NCBI GenBank assembly: GCA_029778945.1
Contig: JAKPBN010000444.1
Coordinates: forward strand, 1 to 64,000
Direction: 5' to 3'
DNA: 64,000 bases
Origin: Spirochaetota bacterium
GTDB taxonomy: Bacteria > Spirochaetota > Spirochaetia > Treponematales > Rectinemataceae
In this document: in pieces, positions 1-8,306 of the stretch
How the letters are laid out: every line of letters starts with the position of its first letter
Numbering within the stretch: position 1 is the stretch's first letter
Program-made: the position numbers and the translations under genes
The notes under the pieces: model-generated
Told to the model about the DNA's origin: nothing
The model's input: only the letters and a program-made list of their open reading frames with translations
The model's database searches: none

Positions 1-282
1 CTCTTTGTCCTCGAGAGCGCCCTCCTCGCGGCCCTCTTTTCCCTCGCCGGGGCCGCCATCGGCGCCCTGGCCTCCCTCCTCGTTCGGGCGGCGATCACCT
101 TCCCCGCGGGAGGCAACCTCGCTATCCTCCTCGATTCGGGCCACCTCGCCCTGGAGCCCCGCCTGGGGGACATGGGCCTGATCATCCTTGGCATCACGCT
201 CTACGCGGCCTTCTTCTCCTGGCTCCCCGCCCGGCGGGGTGGACGGATCAGCCCCGTCCAGGCCCTCACCTCCACCTTCTGA
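1..282 (+). CDS. ABC transporter permease, FtsX-like, C-terminal fragment
   Basis: The window opens inside a gene; 93 codons are visible before the TGA at 280-282. The fragment has a hydrophobic helix at the start, a periplasmic-looking stretch, a second helix (residues ~60-75), and then a basic tail ending PARRGGRISPVQAL. That tail is the hallmark of the last cytoplasmic end of FtsX/MacB/LolE-type permeases (PARRAARxxPVEAL). The next gene, 13 bp downstream, is LolA-like, so this permease probably belongs to an export or lipoprotein-sorting operon with the two following genes. The N-terminal part lies outside the window, so the substrate cannot be told. Confidence 0.8.
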   Translation, partial: LFVLESALLAALFSLAGAAIGALASLLVRAAITFPAGGNLAILLDSGHLALEPRLGDMGLIILGITLYAAFFSWLPARRGGRISPVQALTSTF

Positions 283-295
283 CAAGGAGTATTCC

Positions 296-1090
296 ATGAA
301 ACACCAGCATCGGGCCCTCGGCCCCTCCCTATCCGCCATCCTGGCCCTTGCGGCCTTTTCCCTCCTGGCCCCGGCCCTAGGCGCCCAGGCAAAGGCGACC
401 GATCCCAAGGCCGCGGCCCTTGTGACCGCCTTTGAGGACAAGACCAACCTCGAGGGCCTCGATGTGACCTCGACCTTTACCCTGGTCCAGAAAAAGGAGG
501 GCGAGGCCGACCGGGTCCTCCGCATCCAGATCTACCGTAGGGACTCGGCGGACACCTTTACCCTGGTCTTCCAGTACCCGGATTCCGAGAAGGGCAAGGG
601 CTATTGGAGGAGCAAGGATGACCTCTATCTCTACCTGCCCTCAACCCGGGAATTCGTCTACCGCAACCGCAAGGACGATGTGGGCGGCTCCGACGTCAGG
701 GCCGACCTCTTTGGCAAGTCCAACCTCCTCGGCCAATATGCCGCGAGCCTCGCCGGGACGGCCAAGGTCGCCAACTGGGACTGCGACGTGGTCAGGCTCG
801 ATGCCCTGAAGCTCGATGTCGCCTATCCCATCCAGAAGTGGTATTTCCGCAGGACCGACGGCCTCGCGGTCAAGGTGGACAACTACTCGGCCGGGGAGAC
901 CCTTCTCCGCACCTCCTACTACGTGGACTACAAGCGCTTGGATGGGGGCAAGTACCTCTTCACCAAGCTCCTGGCCGTGGATGCCCTGGAGAAGGGCCAG
1001 AAGACCTTTCTCACGAACGAGGGCATCTCGACGGACAAGATCCGCAACTACATCTTCTCCAAGGCCTTTCTCGAGGAACAGTCCCGCTAA
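296..1090 (+). CDS. Outer-membrane lipoprotein-sorting protein (LolA-like)
   Basis: 264 residues from the ATG at 296, which has AAGGAG 6 bp upstream; an in-frame upstream ATG at 188 lies inside the preceding permease gene and is rejected. A signal peptide is clear (residues 1-30, ending ALGAQA). The mature part is beta-rich, with motifs such as YWRSKDDLYLYLPSTREF and DLFGKSNLLG seen in the LolA-like family of outer membrane lipoprotein-sorting proteins, which bind acyl chains or hydrophobic cargo in the periplasm. It sits between an FtsX-type permease and an outer-membrane barrel, an arrangement common in export operons. The cargo is unknown. Confidence 0.75.
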   Translation: MKHQHRALGPSLSAILALAAFSLLAPALGAQAKATDPKAAALVTAFEDKTNLEGLDVTSTFTLVQKKEGEADRVLRIQIYRRDSADTFTLVFQYPDSEKGKGYWRSKDDLYLYLPSTREFVYRNRKDDVGGSDVRADLFGKSNLLGQYAASLAGTAKVANWDCDVVRLDALKLDVAYPIQKWYFRRTDGLAVKVDNYSAGETLLRTSYYVDYKRLDGGKYLFTKLLAVDALEKGQKTFLTNEGISTDKIRNYIFSKAFLEEQSR

Positions 1091-1102
1091 GGGGGGAGTG
1101 CC

Positions 1103-2374
1103 ATGCTAGAACCACGCGGAATCGCAAGCCTTGCCCTGGCCGCCGCCATCGCCTGCCTGCCCCTGGCCGCCCAGGCCGAGGGGGATGATCCCTTTGCCCC
1201 CGGGGCCTTTGACTCCGCCGTCTCCTCAGGCGGCTCGGGCGCCGCCGGGGCCGGCGGGATGGCCCCGACGGCCCCAGGCTCGGCCGTGGCCAGGACGGAA
1301 TACCTCCTCGGGGGCTCGGCCCTCGTCCAGGCCGGGGCCACCCTGCCCCAGGGCCTGGGCGGCTACGCCGCGACCTCCTTCGCGGCCGGCAAGGCCTTCG
1401 CCAAGGTCAGTGTCCCCGACTACGGCAGCCTGTATATTGCGTATAACTTCTATATTCCCTTTCTCGAGGCCCTAGGCGGCCCGGACTACGCCGCCCTCGT
1501 TCCCCCTCTTGCCCTGGGCACGCCCACCTGGACGGTGGCCGAGGCCCACTACAGTTTTGATATCTCCAAGCGCCTCTTTGTCCGCCTGGGCAAGCAGCTC
1601 ATCTCCTGGGGACCCTCCCTGGTCTGGAACCCCGTGGACTTTATCAATCCCCAGAAGGCCGACGCCTTTTCCTCCGTGGACCTTCGGGCCGGGAAGCCGG
1701 GCCTGAGGCTCCATGCGCCCCTGGGGTCGGCCAACGTCTTCGCCTTTCTGGACTTCTCGGGCCTCGTGTCCGGGTCGAGCGTCAATAGCCTTGGGGAGGG
1801 CCTGGGCTACGGCCTCCGGCTGGACACCACCCTGGGCGGCTTTGAGCTGGGCCTTACCGGCTATGGCGGGGCCTCGAGCCAGGCCAAGCTCGGCCTGGAT
1901 TTCTCCGGCTACCTCCTGGGCTTTACGGCCTACGGGGACCTGGCCTGGGCCCCGGGCTATGACTCCTATGAGCAGAGCCTCAAGGCCGGCCTTGGCCTTT
2001 CCCGGACCCTGGGGGAGCTCAAGCGCCTCAGCCTCTCCGCCGAGGCCTATTGGCAGTCCGACGGAAAAGACCTTACAGGGGATTCGACGACTATGGCCAC
2101 GAAGCCATCCCTCTACATGGGAGCCTATTACGCCTATGCCGCCCTGGAGGCCAAGGAATTCCTGTCCCCCGACCTGACCAGCAAGGTCTCGGTCCTGGCC
2201 AACCTCTCGGACTATTCCTGGCGCCTCCGCCTCGATGAGAGTCTGGCCCTGCCCCGGGCCGTTCCCCTCACCTTGAGCCTCTCCTACTCTGGGGGAGGGG
2301 CGGCCAAGGAGTTCACCTATCAGGCCGGGGATGGAAACCTTTCCCTGGGCATCAGGACCCTGATCTCCTTCTAA
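1103..2374 (+). CDS. Outer-membrane beta-barrel protein
   Basis: 423 residues; ATG at 1103 preceded by a G-rich Shine-Dalgarno (AAGGGGGGAG). A signal peptide (cut near AAQA, residue ~25) is followed by a Gly/Ala-rich linker and then alternating Gly/Tyr/Leu beta strands. The protein ends in phenylalanine (LISF), the usual C-terminal signature for barrel insertion. The stretch RLGKQLISWGPSLVWNPVDF resembles the R-G-Q-W-G...P-D segment of DUF1302-type barrels. It follows a LolA-like gene by 12 bp and is probably the outer-membrane component of the same system. Channel or adhesin roles cannot be separated from sequence. Confidence 0.7.
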   Translation: MLEPRGIASLALAAAIACLPLAAQAEGDDPFAPGAFDSAVSSGGSGAAGAGGMAPTAPGSAVARTEYLLGGSALVQAGATLPQGLGGYAATSFAAGKAFAKVSVPDYGSLYIAYNFYIPFLEALGGPDYAALVPPLALGTPTWTVAEAHYSFDISKRLFVRLGKQLISWGPSLVWNPVDFINPQKADAFSSVDLRAGKPGLRLHAPLGSANVFAFLDFSGLVSGSSVNSLGEGLGYGLRLDTTLGGFELGLTGYGGASSQAKLGLDFSGYLLGFTAYGDLAWAPGYDSYEQSLKAGLGLSRTLGELKRLSLSAEAYWQSDGKDLTGDSTTMATKPSLYMGAYYAYAALEAKEFLSPDLTSKVSVLANLSDYSWRLRLDESLALPRAVPLTLSLSYSGGGAAKEFTYQAGDGNLSLGIRTLISF

Positions 2375-2400
2375 AGCCCCAGGCTCGGGGCGGGGGGAGG

Positions 2401-2432
2401 CAGGATATAGTTGACCCCTCAACTATATCCTG
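2401..2432. repeat. Perfect 14-bp inverted repeat upstream of the exporter gene
   Basis: CAGGATATAGTTGA (2401-2414), a CCCC loop, then the exact complement TCAACTATATCCTG (2419-2432). It lies 27 bp after the barrel gene's stop and 36 bp before the exporter start. GC-rich flanks extend the pairing imperfectly (GGGGCGGGGGGAGG left, GCCTCGCCCC right). No T-run follows, so it is either a factor-dependent terminator or an operator for the exporter. The arm contains TAGTTGA, the same word repeated after the exporter's own stop. Confidence 0.6.
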
Positions 2433-2468
2433 CTACCTTCTGCCTCGCCCCCAGCCAAGGAGCCCCCC

Positions 2469-3878
2469 GTGGACCAAGAACTTTCCAAGGGCCGAAGGAA
2501 TCTCATCCTCATAAACGCCTGCGTCATGACCTTTATGGCCACGATCGACGGCTCCATAGTCAACATAGCCCTGCCCACCATCGCCGCCTCCCTGGGGGTG
2601 GGCATCTCCGCCGTCCAGTGGGTGGTGACCACCTACCTCCTGGCGGTCTCGTCTCTCCTCCTCGTCTGGGGCCGCCTCTCGGACCTCCATGGGCGCAAGC
2701 GCTTCTTTGGGGCCGGCCTGGGGGTCTTTACCCTGGGCTCCCTCCTCTGCGGCCTGGCGACGAGCCTCCCGGTCCTGGTGGCCGCCCGGGTTGTTCAGGG
2801 CATTGGCGCCTCCATGGCCATAGCCCTGGTCCAGGGCATCGTCACCTCTGCCTTCCCCCCGGCCGAGCGGGGCAAGGCCCTAGGCTTTATCGGCTCTGTG
2901 GTGGCCGTTGGCAGCCTCGTGGGACCGAGCCTGGGAGGGGTCCTCGTGGCCCTGGCGGGCTGGCGGGCGATCTTTTTCATCAACGTCCCCATCGGCCTCA
3001 TAGGCATAGCCCTCACGATCCTCAACCTGCCCGAAAGCCGGGGCAGGAAGGGGGAGGAGGCCTTTGCCTGGTCCGGGGCCCTCTTCCTCTTTTTCGCGAT
3101 TGTGTCCTTCTTTGGGGCCATGCTCGCCTTCCAGGAGGGAGCCCTCCCTGGGCCCGCATCCCTGGCTCTCCTCCTTTTGGGCATACTCCTTTTCCTGGGT
3201 TTCTTGAGGACCCAGAGGAGGCCCTCGCCCCTGGTGGACTCGAGCCTCTTCTCCTCCCGGATCTTCACGATGGGGGTGATCGACTCCAGCCTCTCCTATG
3301 TGGCCATGTTCTCCTATACCTTTTTCATGCCCTTCTATCTCCAGACCGAGAGAGGCCTCACGGTCCTGGCCGCGGGGGCCCTCATGTCCCTCTTTCCCCT
3401 GGTCACGGCCTTCCTGGCGCCCCTGGCCGGGGCCCTCTCGGATCGCATAACCTATCGGCCCCTGACGATCGCGGGACTGGGGCTTTCGGCCCTGGGCCTG
3501 GGCCTCCTGGCCACCCTGGGCAGCGCGACATCCCTGGTCGGCATAGGGGCCGTGATTGTCCTCCTGGGGATGGGCTCGGCCCTCTTCCAGTCCCCGAACA
3601 ACTCGAGCGTGATGGGCTCGGTGCCCCGGGACAGGCTGGGGATAGCGGGAAGCCTCAACTCGTTTTTCCGCAACCTGGGCATGGTCACGGGCACGACCCT
3701 GGCGGTCAGCCTCTTTTCCCTTGTCACCCAGGCGAGGATGGACAGCGTCGCCTCGGGGGGCATCGACGCCTCGCTGTTCCTGCGGGGCTTCCGGGTGGTC
3801 GTCCTCGTGGCGTCGGGCTTTGCCCTTCTAGGGGCGGCGGGGGAGGTGTTTGGGAAGAGGGGGGGAAGTAAGAAGTAG
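2469..3878 (+). CDS. MFS exporter, DHA2 (EmrB/QacA-like) family
   Basis: 469 residues from a GTG start at 2469 with AAGGAG 7 bp upstream. The protein is almost wholly hydrophobic helices, about 14 as in drug:H+ antiporter family 2. DHA2-type signatures include MATIDGSIVNIALPTIAASL in helix 1, WVVTTYLL, and GRLSDLHGRKRFF (MFS motif A). Helix 5 has VGPSLGGVLV (motif C, diagnostic of antiporters). It would expel a hydrophobic compound through the inner membrane; the upstream LolA-like and barrel genes could form the rest of the path, though the intervening palindrome argues for a separate transcript. The substrate is unknown. Confidence 0.85.
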   Translation: MDQELSKGRRNLILINACVMTFMATIDGSIVNIALPTIAASLGVGISAVQWVVTTYLLAVSSLLLVWGRLSDLHGRKRFFGAGLGVFTLGSLLCGLATSLPVLVAARVVQGIGASMAIALVQGIVTSAFPPAERGKALGFIGSVVAVGSLVGPSLGGVLVALAGWRAIFFINVPIGLIGIALTILNLPESRGRKGEEAFAWSGALFLFFAIVSFFGAMLAFQEGALPGPASLALLLLGILLFLGFLRTQRRPSPLVDSSLFSSRIFTMGVIDSSLSYVAMFSYTFFMPFYLQTERGLTVLAAGALMSLFPLVTAFLAPLAGALSDRITYRPLTIAGLGLSALGLGLLATLGSATSLVGIGAVIVLLGMGSALFQSPNNSSVMGSVPRDRLGIAGSLNSFFRNLGMVTGTTLAVSLFSLVTQARMDSVASGGIDASLFLRGFRVVVLVASGFALLGAAGEVFGKRGGSKK

Positions 3879-3970
3879 TTGAGTAGTTGAGTAGTTGAGT
3901 AGTTGAGTAGTTCAGTTCTCTCACTCATCCACTCATCCACTCACACTCACACTCACACTCACACTCACAC
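3876..3970. repeat. Simple-repeat hairpin between convergent genes
   Basis: Five 8-bp units TAGTTGAG (3876-3915, the last with one change) start exactly at the exporter's TAG stop. They are followed by two ACTCATCC units (3923-3938) and five ACTCAC units (3939-3968) that run into the azlD stop codon. The two halves are imperfectly complementary (10 of 12 pairs over one stretch), so both transcripts could fold here. It probably acts as a bidirectional terminator or an all-frame stop cassette between convergent genes. Confidence 0.7.
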
Positions 3971-4285
3971 CACTCTTATCATCACCATATAGAGAACCGT
4001 GCCGACTCCGATGCTCAGGAGGACATTGCGCCGCCATAAGTGGAGGCCCGCGGTGACCGCCACCGAGACGAGCTCCGCCAGGCCCCAGGGGGCCTTGGAG
4101 AAGTCGATGCCCTTGAGGCCGTTGAGCACCAGGATCGTCATGATCATGGGGGGCATGTAGCGCTGGAGGTAGTCCAGGACGGCCGGGGGCTTGCGGCTGC
4201 GGAAAAACAGGAAGGGCGCGGCCCGGCAAAAGAGGGTGACAAGGCCCATCACGAGGGCGGCCGCAAGGACATAGCCCAGGCTCAT
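3965..4285 (-). CDS. azlD: Branched-chain amino acid exporter small subunit AzlD
   Basis: 106 residues with four hydrophobic segments, the size and layout of AzlD/YgaH. The conserved CRAAPFLFF segment and YMPPMIMTILVLNGL match the family. It overlaps the start of azlC by 4 bp (ATGA), the normal two-gene export pair. Its TGA stop is built from the CACTCA repeat that separates it from the convergent exporter gene. Confidence 0.85.
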   Translation of the reverse strand: MSLGYVLAAALVMGLVTLFCRAAPFLFFRSRKPPAVLDYLQRYMPPMIMTILVLNGLKGIDFSKAPWGLAELVSVAVTAGLHLWRRNVLLSIGVGTVLYMVMIRVV

Positions 4286-4983
4286 GAAAGCCTCCTTCGG
4301 AGGAGGAGGATCCCCCCGATGGATAGGAGGATCGCCACGAGGAGGAGGTTGGTGGGGCCCACGGCCAGGTAGGCTAGGACCGTCGCCAGGCCGGCGATGA
4401 TATAGGGCGCCGGCCGCTTGACCGTGTGTATCTGCTCCACGAGGAGGACCACAAAGAGGGAGGTCAGGGCAAAGTCCAGGCCCCGGGTGTCAAAGTGGAT
4501 AAGGCCTCCCAGGAGGGCTCCCAGGGTCGTGCCTCCGACCCAGTAGGATTGGTCCAGGGCCGAGACGGCCAGGTAGAACTCCTCCTTCTGGGACTCTGTG
4601 CTGCCCGCCGGGGCTTCCATAGTGGTCAGGAGCCCATAGGTCTCGTCCGTGAGGGCATAGATCAGGTAGGGCTTAAAGCGCCGGGCGGTCTTGAAGCGCT
4701 CCAGGAGGGAGAGGCCATAGACCATGTGGCGGGCATTGAGCACCAGGGTCAGGACGGCGATCTCAAGGTAGCCCGTGCCCGCCGATAGCAGGCCCAGGGC
4801 CATAAACTGCGCCGCCCCGGCATAGACCACCACCGACATGAGGGGGGCCATCCACCAGGGCAGGTCGGCCTTGACGAGGAGGAGGCCAAAGGCCAGTCCT
4901 ATGGTGAGATAGCCCAGAAACACCGGCAGGCTGGCTCTCAACGCAGCCTTGAGGATTGTGGAAGGTCTACGGCTTCTGTGCAT
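4282..4983 (-). CDS. azlC: Branched-chain amino acid exporter large subunit AzlC
   Basis: 233 residues with a basic N-terminus and about seven hydrophobic helices. Family motifs are visible: LPVFLGYLTIGLAFGLL near the start, YAGAAQFMALGLL, and NARHMVYGLSL, with TDETYGLL following. AzlC and AzlD form an inner-membrane exporter of leucine, isoleucine, valine and analogues. The two genes overlap and are certainly co-translated. No Lrp/AzlB-type regulator is adjacent. Confidence 0.88.
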   Translation of the reverse strand: MHRSRRPSTILKAALRASLPVFLGYLTIGLAFGLLLVKADLPWWMAPLMSVVVYAGAAQFMALGLLSAGTGYLEIAVLTLVLNARHMVYGLSLLERFKTARRFKPYLIYALTDETYGLLTTMEAPAGSTESQKEEFYLAVSALDQSYWVGGTTLGALLGGLIHFDTRGLDFALTSLFVVLLVEQIHTVKRPAPYIIAGLATVLAYLAVGPTNLLLVAILLSIGGILLLRRRLS

Positions 4984-5088
4984 AGGAACGGAATATACCT
5001 TGGAGGCCGGCCATGGAGCAAGGCCTTACCTTGACAGGGGGGGCCTCCTCCCCCAAGAATGCCAGCGCGTCATACGGAGGGCGCCAGC

Positions 5089-5550
5089 ATGGCCAGCATA
5101 GTCACCAAGGTCCTCGGCATCATTATCCGGCCCGATCTAGCCCTTTTTGTCGAGGAGGGCTTTGACTCCGTGGAAAAGGAAAACTTCTATAGGCCCCTGG
5201 GGGGGAGCATAGAGTTCGGGGAGCGGAGCGAGGCTGCCCTGGCCCGGGAATTCCAGGAGGAGCTCGGGGCCGAGCTTGTCGACCTGCGTCCTTTTGGGGT
5301 CCTGGAGAACATCTTTACCTACGAGGGCGAGGAGAGGCACGAGATCCTCTTTCTCTATTCCTGCGGCTTCCGGGATGACGCCTTCCTGGAGAACAAGGCC
5401 TACAAGATCCAGGACGGGAAGAGGGCCGAGTACACGGCCTCGTGGATGGCCTTCGAGGACTGGTCCACGGGGCGGAGGCATGTTGTGCCCGACGGCCTCG
5501 TGGACATGCTCAAGCAGGCGGTCCAGCTCTACGAGAAGCCCGATCTGTAG
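5089..5550 (+). CDS. Nudix hydrolase
   Basis: 153 residues from the ATG at 5089, chosen over the in-frame ATG at 5059 because GGAGG lies 8 bp upstream. A complete Nudix box is present: GGSIEFGERSEAALAREF followed by QEELGAEL, giving the G-x5-E-x7-RE-x-x-EE-x-GU pattern that binds the metal-pyrophosphate. It would hydrolyse a nucleoside diphosphate linked to another moiety; the substrate cannot be predicted from this. It converges on the next gene with only 3 bp between stops. Confidence 0.85.
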   Translation: MASIVTKVLGIIIRPDLALFVEEGFDSVEKENFYRPLGGSIEFGERSEAALAREFQEELGAELVDLRPFGVLENIFTYEGEERHEILFLYSCGFRDDAFLENKAYKIQDGKRAEYTASWMAFEDWSTGRRHVVPDGLVDMLKQAVQLYEKPDL

Positions 5551-5553
5551 GCC

Positions 5554-7212
5554 TTAGCTGTTGGCGGCCTTGAGGAGCTCGTCTTCCCAGAAGCTCACCG
5601 GATAGCGCTCGGGCTTGGGCGGCGGGGGAGGGTTGTCCCTCTCCCATTCCCGCCTGCGCCGGGCCCGGAGGTATTTGTCCGCCACGCTGGGGAAAAGCTC
5701 GAGGAGGAGCTCCTCCTTCTCGTTCTGGGCCAGCCTCTGCTTGCCCGCCTCGGGGACCTCGGGGTTGGGCTGCTTGCGGTACTTGGAGACATCGTAGGCC
5801 GTCTCCTCCCGTATCCCGCAGATCCTTTCCCGGAAGCCGGGATCGACCGGCCAGGGAGTATGGCCGTAGCTGCCCTTGACGAGCTCGCTGAAGTTCTTGG
5901 ACACATTGGTGTAGAAGGGCTTGCCCTGGGCGCGGTCGACCACGCAGTTGACCGCCTGGACCCCGACGATCTGGCTCGTGGGAGTCACGAGGGGAGGCAC
6001 GCCGCAGTCCAGGCGCACCTCCGGGACGGCGGCGAGGACTTCCTGGAGCCTGTCCCCGAGCTTGGCCTCCTCGAGCTGGGCGAGCATGTTGGTGTACATG
6101 CCCCCGGGGATCTGGGCCCGGCGGACCGCCTCGTCCGGGGCGGGATAGTTGAAGCGGGCCTCGATCCTGTGGCAGAGCTCGAGGACCTTGTCGGTCTTGC
6201 CCCGCTGGGCCTCCTCGACGGCCCCGTCAAAGAGGGCGGCGTCCTCCGGGGGGAGCTTGTGCCGGGAGAGGTCGATGACCGGCGGGTTGTTGTCCGGATA
6301 CTGGTCGAACTTGGCGAGCTCGGCGCGGATGAGGCGGAGCTCCCGGTCCATGGCCCCCACGGCGGCCCGGTCGACCCCGGTCTCCAGGCCCAGGCGGTCC
6401 GCAAAGAGCTGGACGATCTCATAGGCCACATGGGCGGGGCCCCCCGACCAGGCCAGGGCCGTGGTGTCCACAATGTCGACCCCGTTGACCATGGCCATCA
6501 GGATCGTGGCCGTGCCGTAGCCCGGGGTGCAGTGGGTGTGGAGGTCGATCGGGATCCCGACCTCGGCCTTGAGGGCCTTGATCAGCCTGGCCGACTCCTC
6601 GGGGTCCACGAGGCCCGCCATATCCTTGATCGTGATCATGTCGGCCCCGAGGCTCTCGAGCTGCCTGGCCTTGTCCACATAGTAGCGGATGGTGAACAGG
6701 TCCTTGGGCAGGCGCCGGCCCTTGAGGAAGGCCCGGAAGCGCTCGGCCCGGGGGAAGTGGGGATCGACGGTGTAGCAGACCGCGCAGTCGGCCAGGCCGC
6801 CGGCTTCCTTCACGGCCCTCATGGACGAGGTCATGTTGTCTATGTCGTTGAGGGCATCGAAGATCCGCATGATGTCGACCCCGGAGGCCACGGCGTTGCG
6901 GCAAAAGCCCTCGATCACCGAGTCCGGGTAGGGGGTATAGCCAAAGAGGTTGCGGCCCCTCGAGAGGGCGGTGAGCTTGGAGCTTGTGCCTATGGAGGCC
7001 TTTATCTTCTCCAGCCTGTCCCAGGGATTCTCGTCGAGATAGCGCATCACCGAGTCCGGCACGGCTCCACCCCAGACTTCCATCGCGTAGAAGCCCGAGT
7101 TCTTGTAGAAGGGCAGGACCCGGTCCACCTGGGCTTGGGTCATCCGGGTAGCGAATTGGGACTGCTGGCCGTCCCGAAGGGTGAGATCCCGGATGAGTAG
7201 TCGCTTGGCCAT
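5554..7212 (-). CDS. Pyruvate/oxaloacetate carboxyltransferase subunit (transcarboxylase 5S / OadA-like)
   Basis: 552 residues. An HMGL-like TIM barrel carries the expected ligands: RDGQQSQ (metal-binding Asp), MRIFDALND, IKDMAG (the lysine that becomes carboxylated in this family) and DLHTHCTPGYG (two histidine ligands). The C-terminal half is the conserved carboxylase domain (IPGGMYTNMLAQL, VTPTSQIVGVQAV). There is no biotin attachment domain, unlike full-length OadA, so it needs a separate carrier such as the one at 17087. With the 12S-like subunit at 15200 it would complete a methylmalonyl-CoA:pyruvate transcarboxylase; an oxaloacetate decarboxylase alpha role is the alternative. Confidence 0.85.
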   Translation of the reverse strand: MAKRLLIRDLTLRDGQQSQFATRMTQAQVDRVLPFYKNSGFYAMEVWGGAVPDSVMRYLDENPWDRLEKIKASIGTSSKLTALSRGRNLFGYTPYPDSVIEGFCRNAVASGVDIMRIFDALNDIDNMTSSMRAVKEAGGLADCAVCYTVDPHFPRAERFRAFLKGRRLPKDLFTIRYYVDKARQLESLGADMITIKDMAGLVDPEESARLIKALKAEVGIPIDLHTHCTPGYGTATILMAMVNGVDIVDTTALAWSGGPAHVAYEIVQLFADRLGLETGVDRAAVGAMDRELRLIRAELAKFDQYPDNNPPVIDLSRHKLPPEDAALFDGAVEEAQRGKTDKVLELCHRIEARFNYPAPDEAVRRAQIPGGMYTNMLAQLEEAKLGDRLQEVLAAVPEVRLDCGVPPLVTPTSQIVGVQAVNCVVDRAQGKPFYTNVSKNFSELVKGSYGHTPWPVDPGFRERICGIREETAYDVSKYRKQPNPEVPEAGKQRLAQNEKEELLLELFPSVADKYLRARRRREWERDNPPPPPKPERYPVSFWEDELLKAANS

Positions 7213-7242
7213 TGTGCCTCCCTGGTACTGAAATTCACTTTA

Positions 7243-7272
7243 AGTATATAGGGCAAGGAGGCCTGGCTTCAA
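7243..7272 (-). promoter_or_regulatory. Putative sigma-70 promoter of the 5S/OadA-like gene
   Basis: On the minus strand, TTGAAG (7272-7267), an 18-bp spacer, then TATACT (7248-7243), about 30 bp before the ATG. The gene has a GGGAGG ribosome site. The 144-bp gap to the upstream iclR gene is AT-richer than its surroundings, as expected of a promoter. Confidence 0.5.
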
Positions 7273-7356
7273 TCCTTTATGACATTATTCGCAATATTGT
7301 CTGGAGATTTTATTGGCAGCGGCTTCCAATGTAGGCTGCAGCCTGCCGCGGGCGGC

Positions 7357-8088
7357 CTAGCGGCGGCCCAGTCCCTCGGATATCAGATCCGCGTATTTCT
7401 TTACCTTGGCTATCTTATCGTCAAAGCCCGGCCCCTCGAAGCGGACCGAGGGGCCCGACATGGCCAGGGCAGCCACGACTTCCCGGCGGGCGTCCAGGAC
7501 GGGGGCTGATATCGAGGTGACCCCTTCCTCCCTCTCTCCGAGGCTCACGGTGTAGCCCGAGCGGCGGAGCTCGGCCAGGGCTTCCTCGGTGGTAAAGGGG
7601 TCGGTCCTGAGGAAGTCCCGGCGCCTCTCCTCGGAGAGGTAGGCCAGGAGAACCCTCCCTGCCGCCCCCCGGGTGAGGGGATGGCGGTCCCCCACATTGA
7701 TGACCCGGCGCAGGGGCCGGCTGGACTCCACGGCCTCGATGCAGGCCCTTTCCCGATCCTGGACCACATAGAGGCTTACTCCCTCGTCGTAGATCCGGTT
7801 CAGGTCCTCCATGAGGGGCCTGGCGACCTTGCGTATGTCCACGCTCGTAAAGCCCAGGGCCCCTATCTGGGCAAGCTTGGGCCCCAGGGCATAGCGCTGG
7901 TTGTCCCGGCCCCGGGAGAGATAGTTCCGCTTTTCCAGGGTGGCCACAAGGCGCGATGTGGTGGACATGGAGAGGTTGATGCGCTTGGCCAGGTCGGTGA
8001 GGGAAAGCTCCAGCTGGCCTGGCCCGAAGCAGTCGAGGATGTCCAAAGCCCTATCCACGGCCCGGACCGAGCCATCCTTTTCGGTCAT
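7357..8088 (-). CDS. IclR-family transcriptional regulator
   Basis: 243 residues from the ATG at 8088 (GGGAGG upstream); a longer in-frame reading to 8232 would cross the promoter and an operator and is rejected. The N-terminal winged helix-turn-helix (LSLTDLAKRINLSMSTTSRLVATL) is followed by the IclR effector domain (GPKLAQIGALGF, LTRGAAGRVLLAYL, GVTSISAPVLD). Such regulators bind small carboxylates or aromatic acids. It is divergent from the kor-mcm operon. A repeated CCA-N5-TGG motif overlaps its own -10 box and the kor promoter region, so autoregulation and control of the carbon operon are both likely. Confidence 0.88.
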   Translation of the reverse strand: MTEKDGSVRAVDRALDILDCFGPGQLELSLTDLAKRINLSMSTTSRLVATLEKRNYLSRGRDNQRYALGPKLAQIGALGFTSVDIRKVARPLMEDLNRIYDEGVSLYVVQDRERACIEAVESSRPLRRVINVGDRHPLTRGAAGRVLLAYLSEERRRDFLRTDPFTTEEALAELRRSGYTVSLGEREEGVTSISAPVLDARREVVAALAMSGPSVRFEGPGFDDKIAKVKKYADLISEGLGRR

Positions 8089-8134
8089 TCTGTCAGCCTC
8101 CCTTCCAGCGCCAGGGGGTCCATGGAATGGATTA

Positions 8135-8150
8135 CCACCTGATGGAATCA
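8135..8150 (+). promoter_or_regulatory. IclR operator-like site A
   Basis: CCACCTGATGGAATCA. The core CCA-N5-TGG is followed by AATCA. The site shares 18 of 22 positions with site C when flanks are included (both start GATTACC) and matches site B in inverted orientation. It overlaps the iclR -10 box. Confidence 0.55.
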
Positions 8151-8174
8151 TAGCATGCGCAGGAATACTGTCAA
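8147..8174 (-). promoter_or_regulatory. Sigma-70 promoter of the iclR gene
   Basis: Minus-strand TTGACA (8174-8169), 16-bp spacer, TATGAT (8152-8147). The -10 box overlaps operator-like site A, which is the layout of an autorepressed gene. The leader to the ATG at 8088 is about 50 nt. Confidence 0.65.
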
Positions 8175-8306
8175 TAATCGCCGTATGCTTTTCCGGGGTC
8201 TCGAGGATGAATTCGATATTGTCCCTTAACAAGAAGGGAAAGCGGTGATAAGATAGGCTAGGGACTCGAGACCTGGGCCCAAGCCAGGCCGGGCAATACC
8301 TGATTA

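Noticed and set aside
2411-3871. 486-codon open frame overlapping the exporter in another frame
   Set aside because: Pro/Gly/Arg-rich translation without any motif; the DHA2 exporter in the other frame is unambiguous.
3876-3970. CRISPR-like regular repeats
   Set aside because: Units are 6-8 bp and contiguous with no spacers; no cas genes. Treated as simple repeats.
8089-8232. N-terminal extension of the IclR regulator
   Set aside because: It would cross the TTGACA/TATGAT promoter and operator A; the ATG at 8088 has GGGAGG and gives the normal family length.
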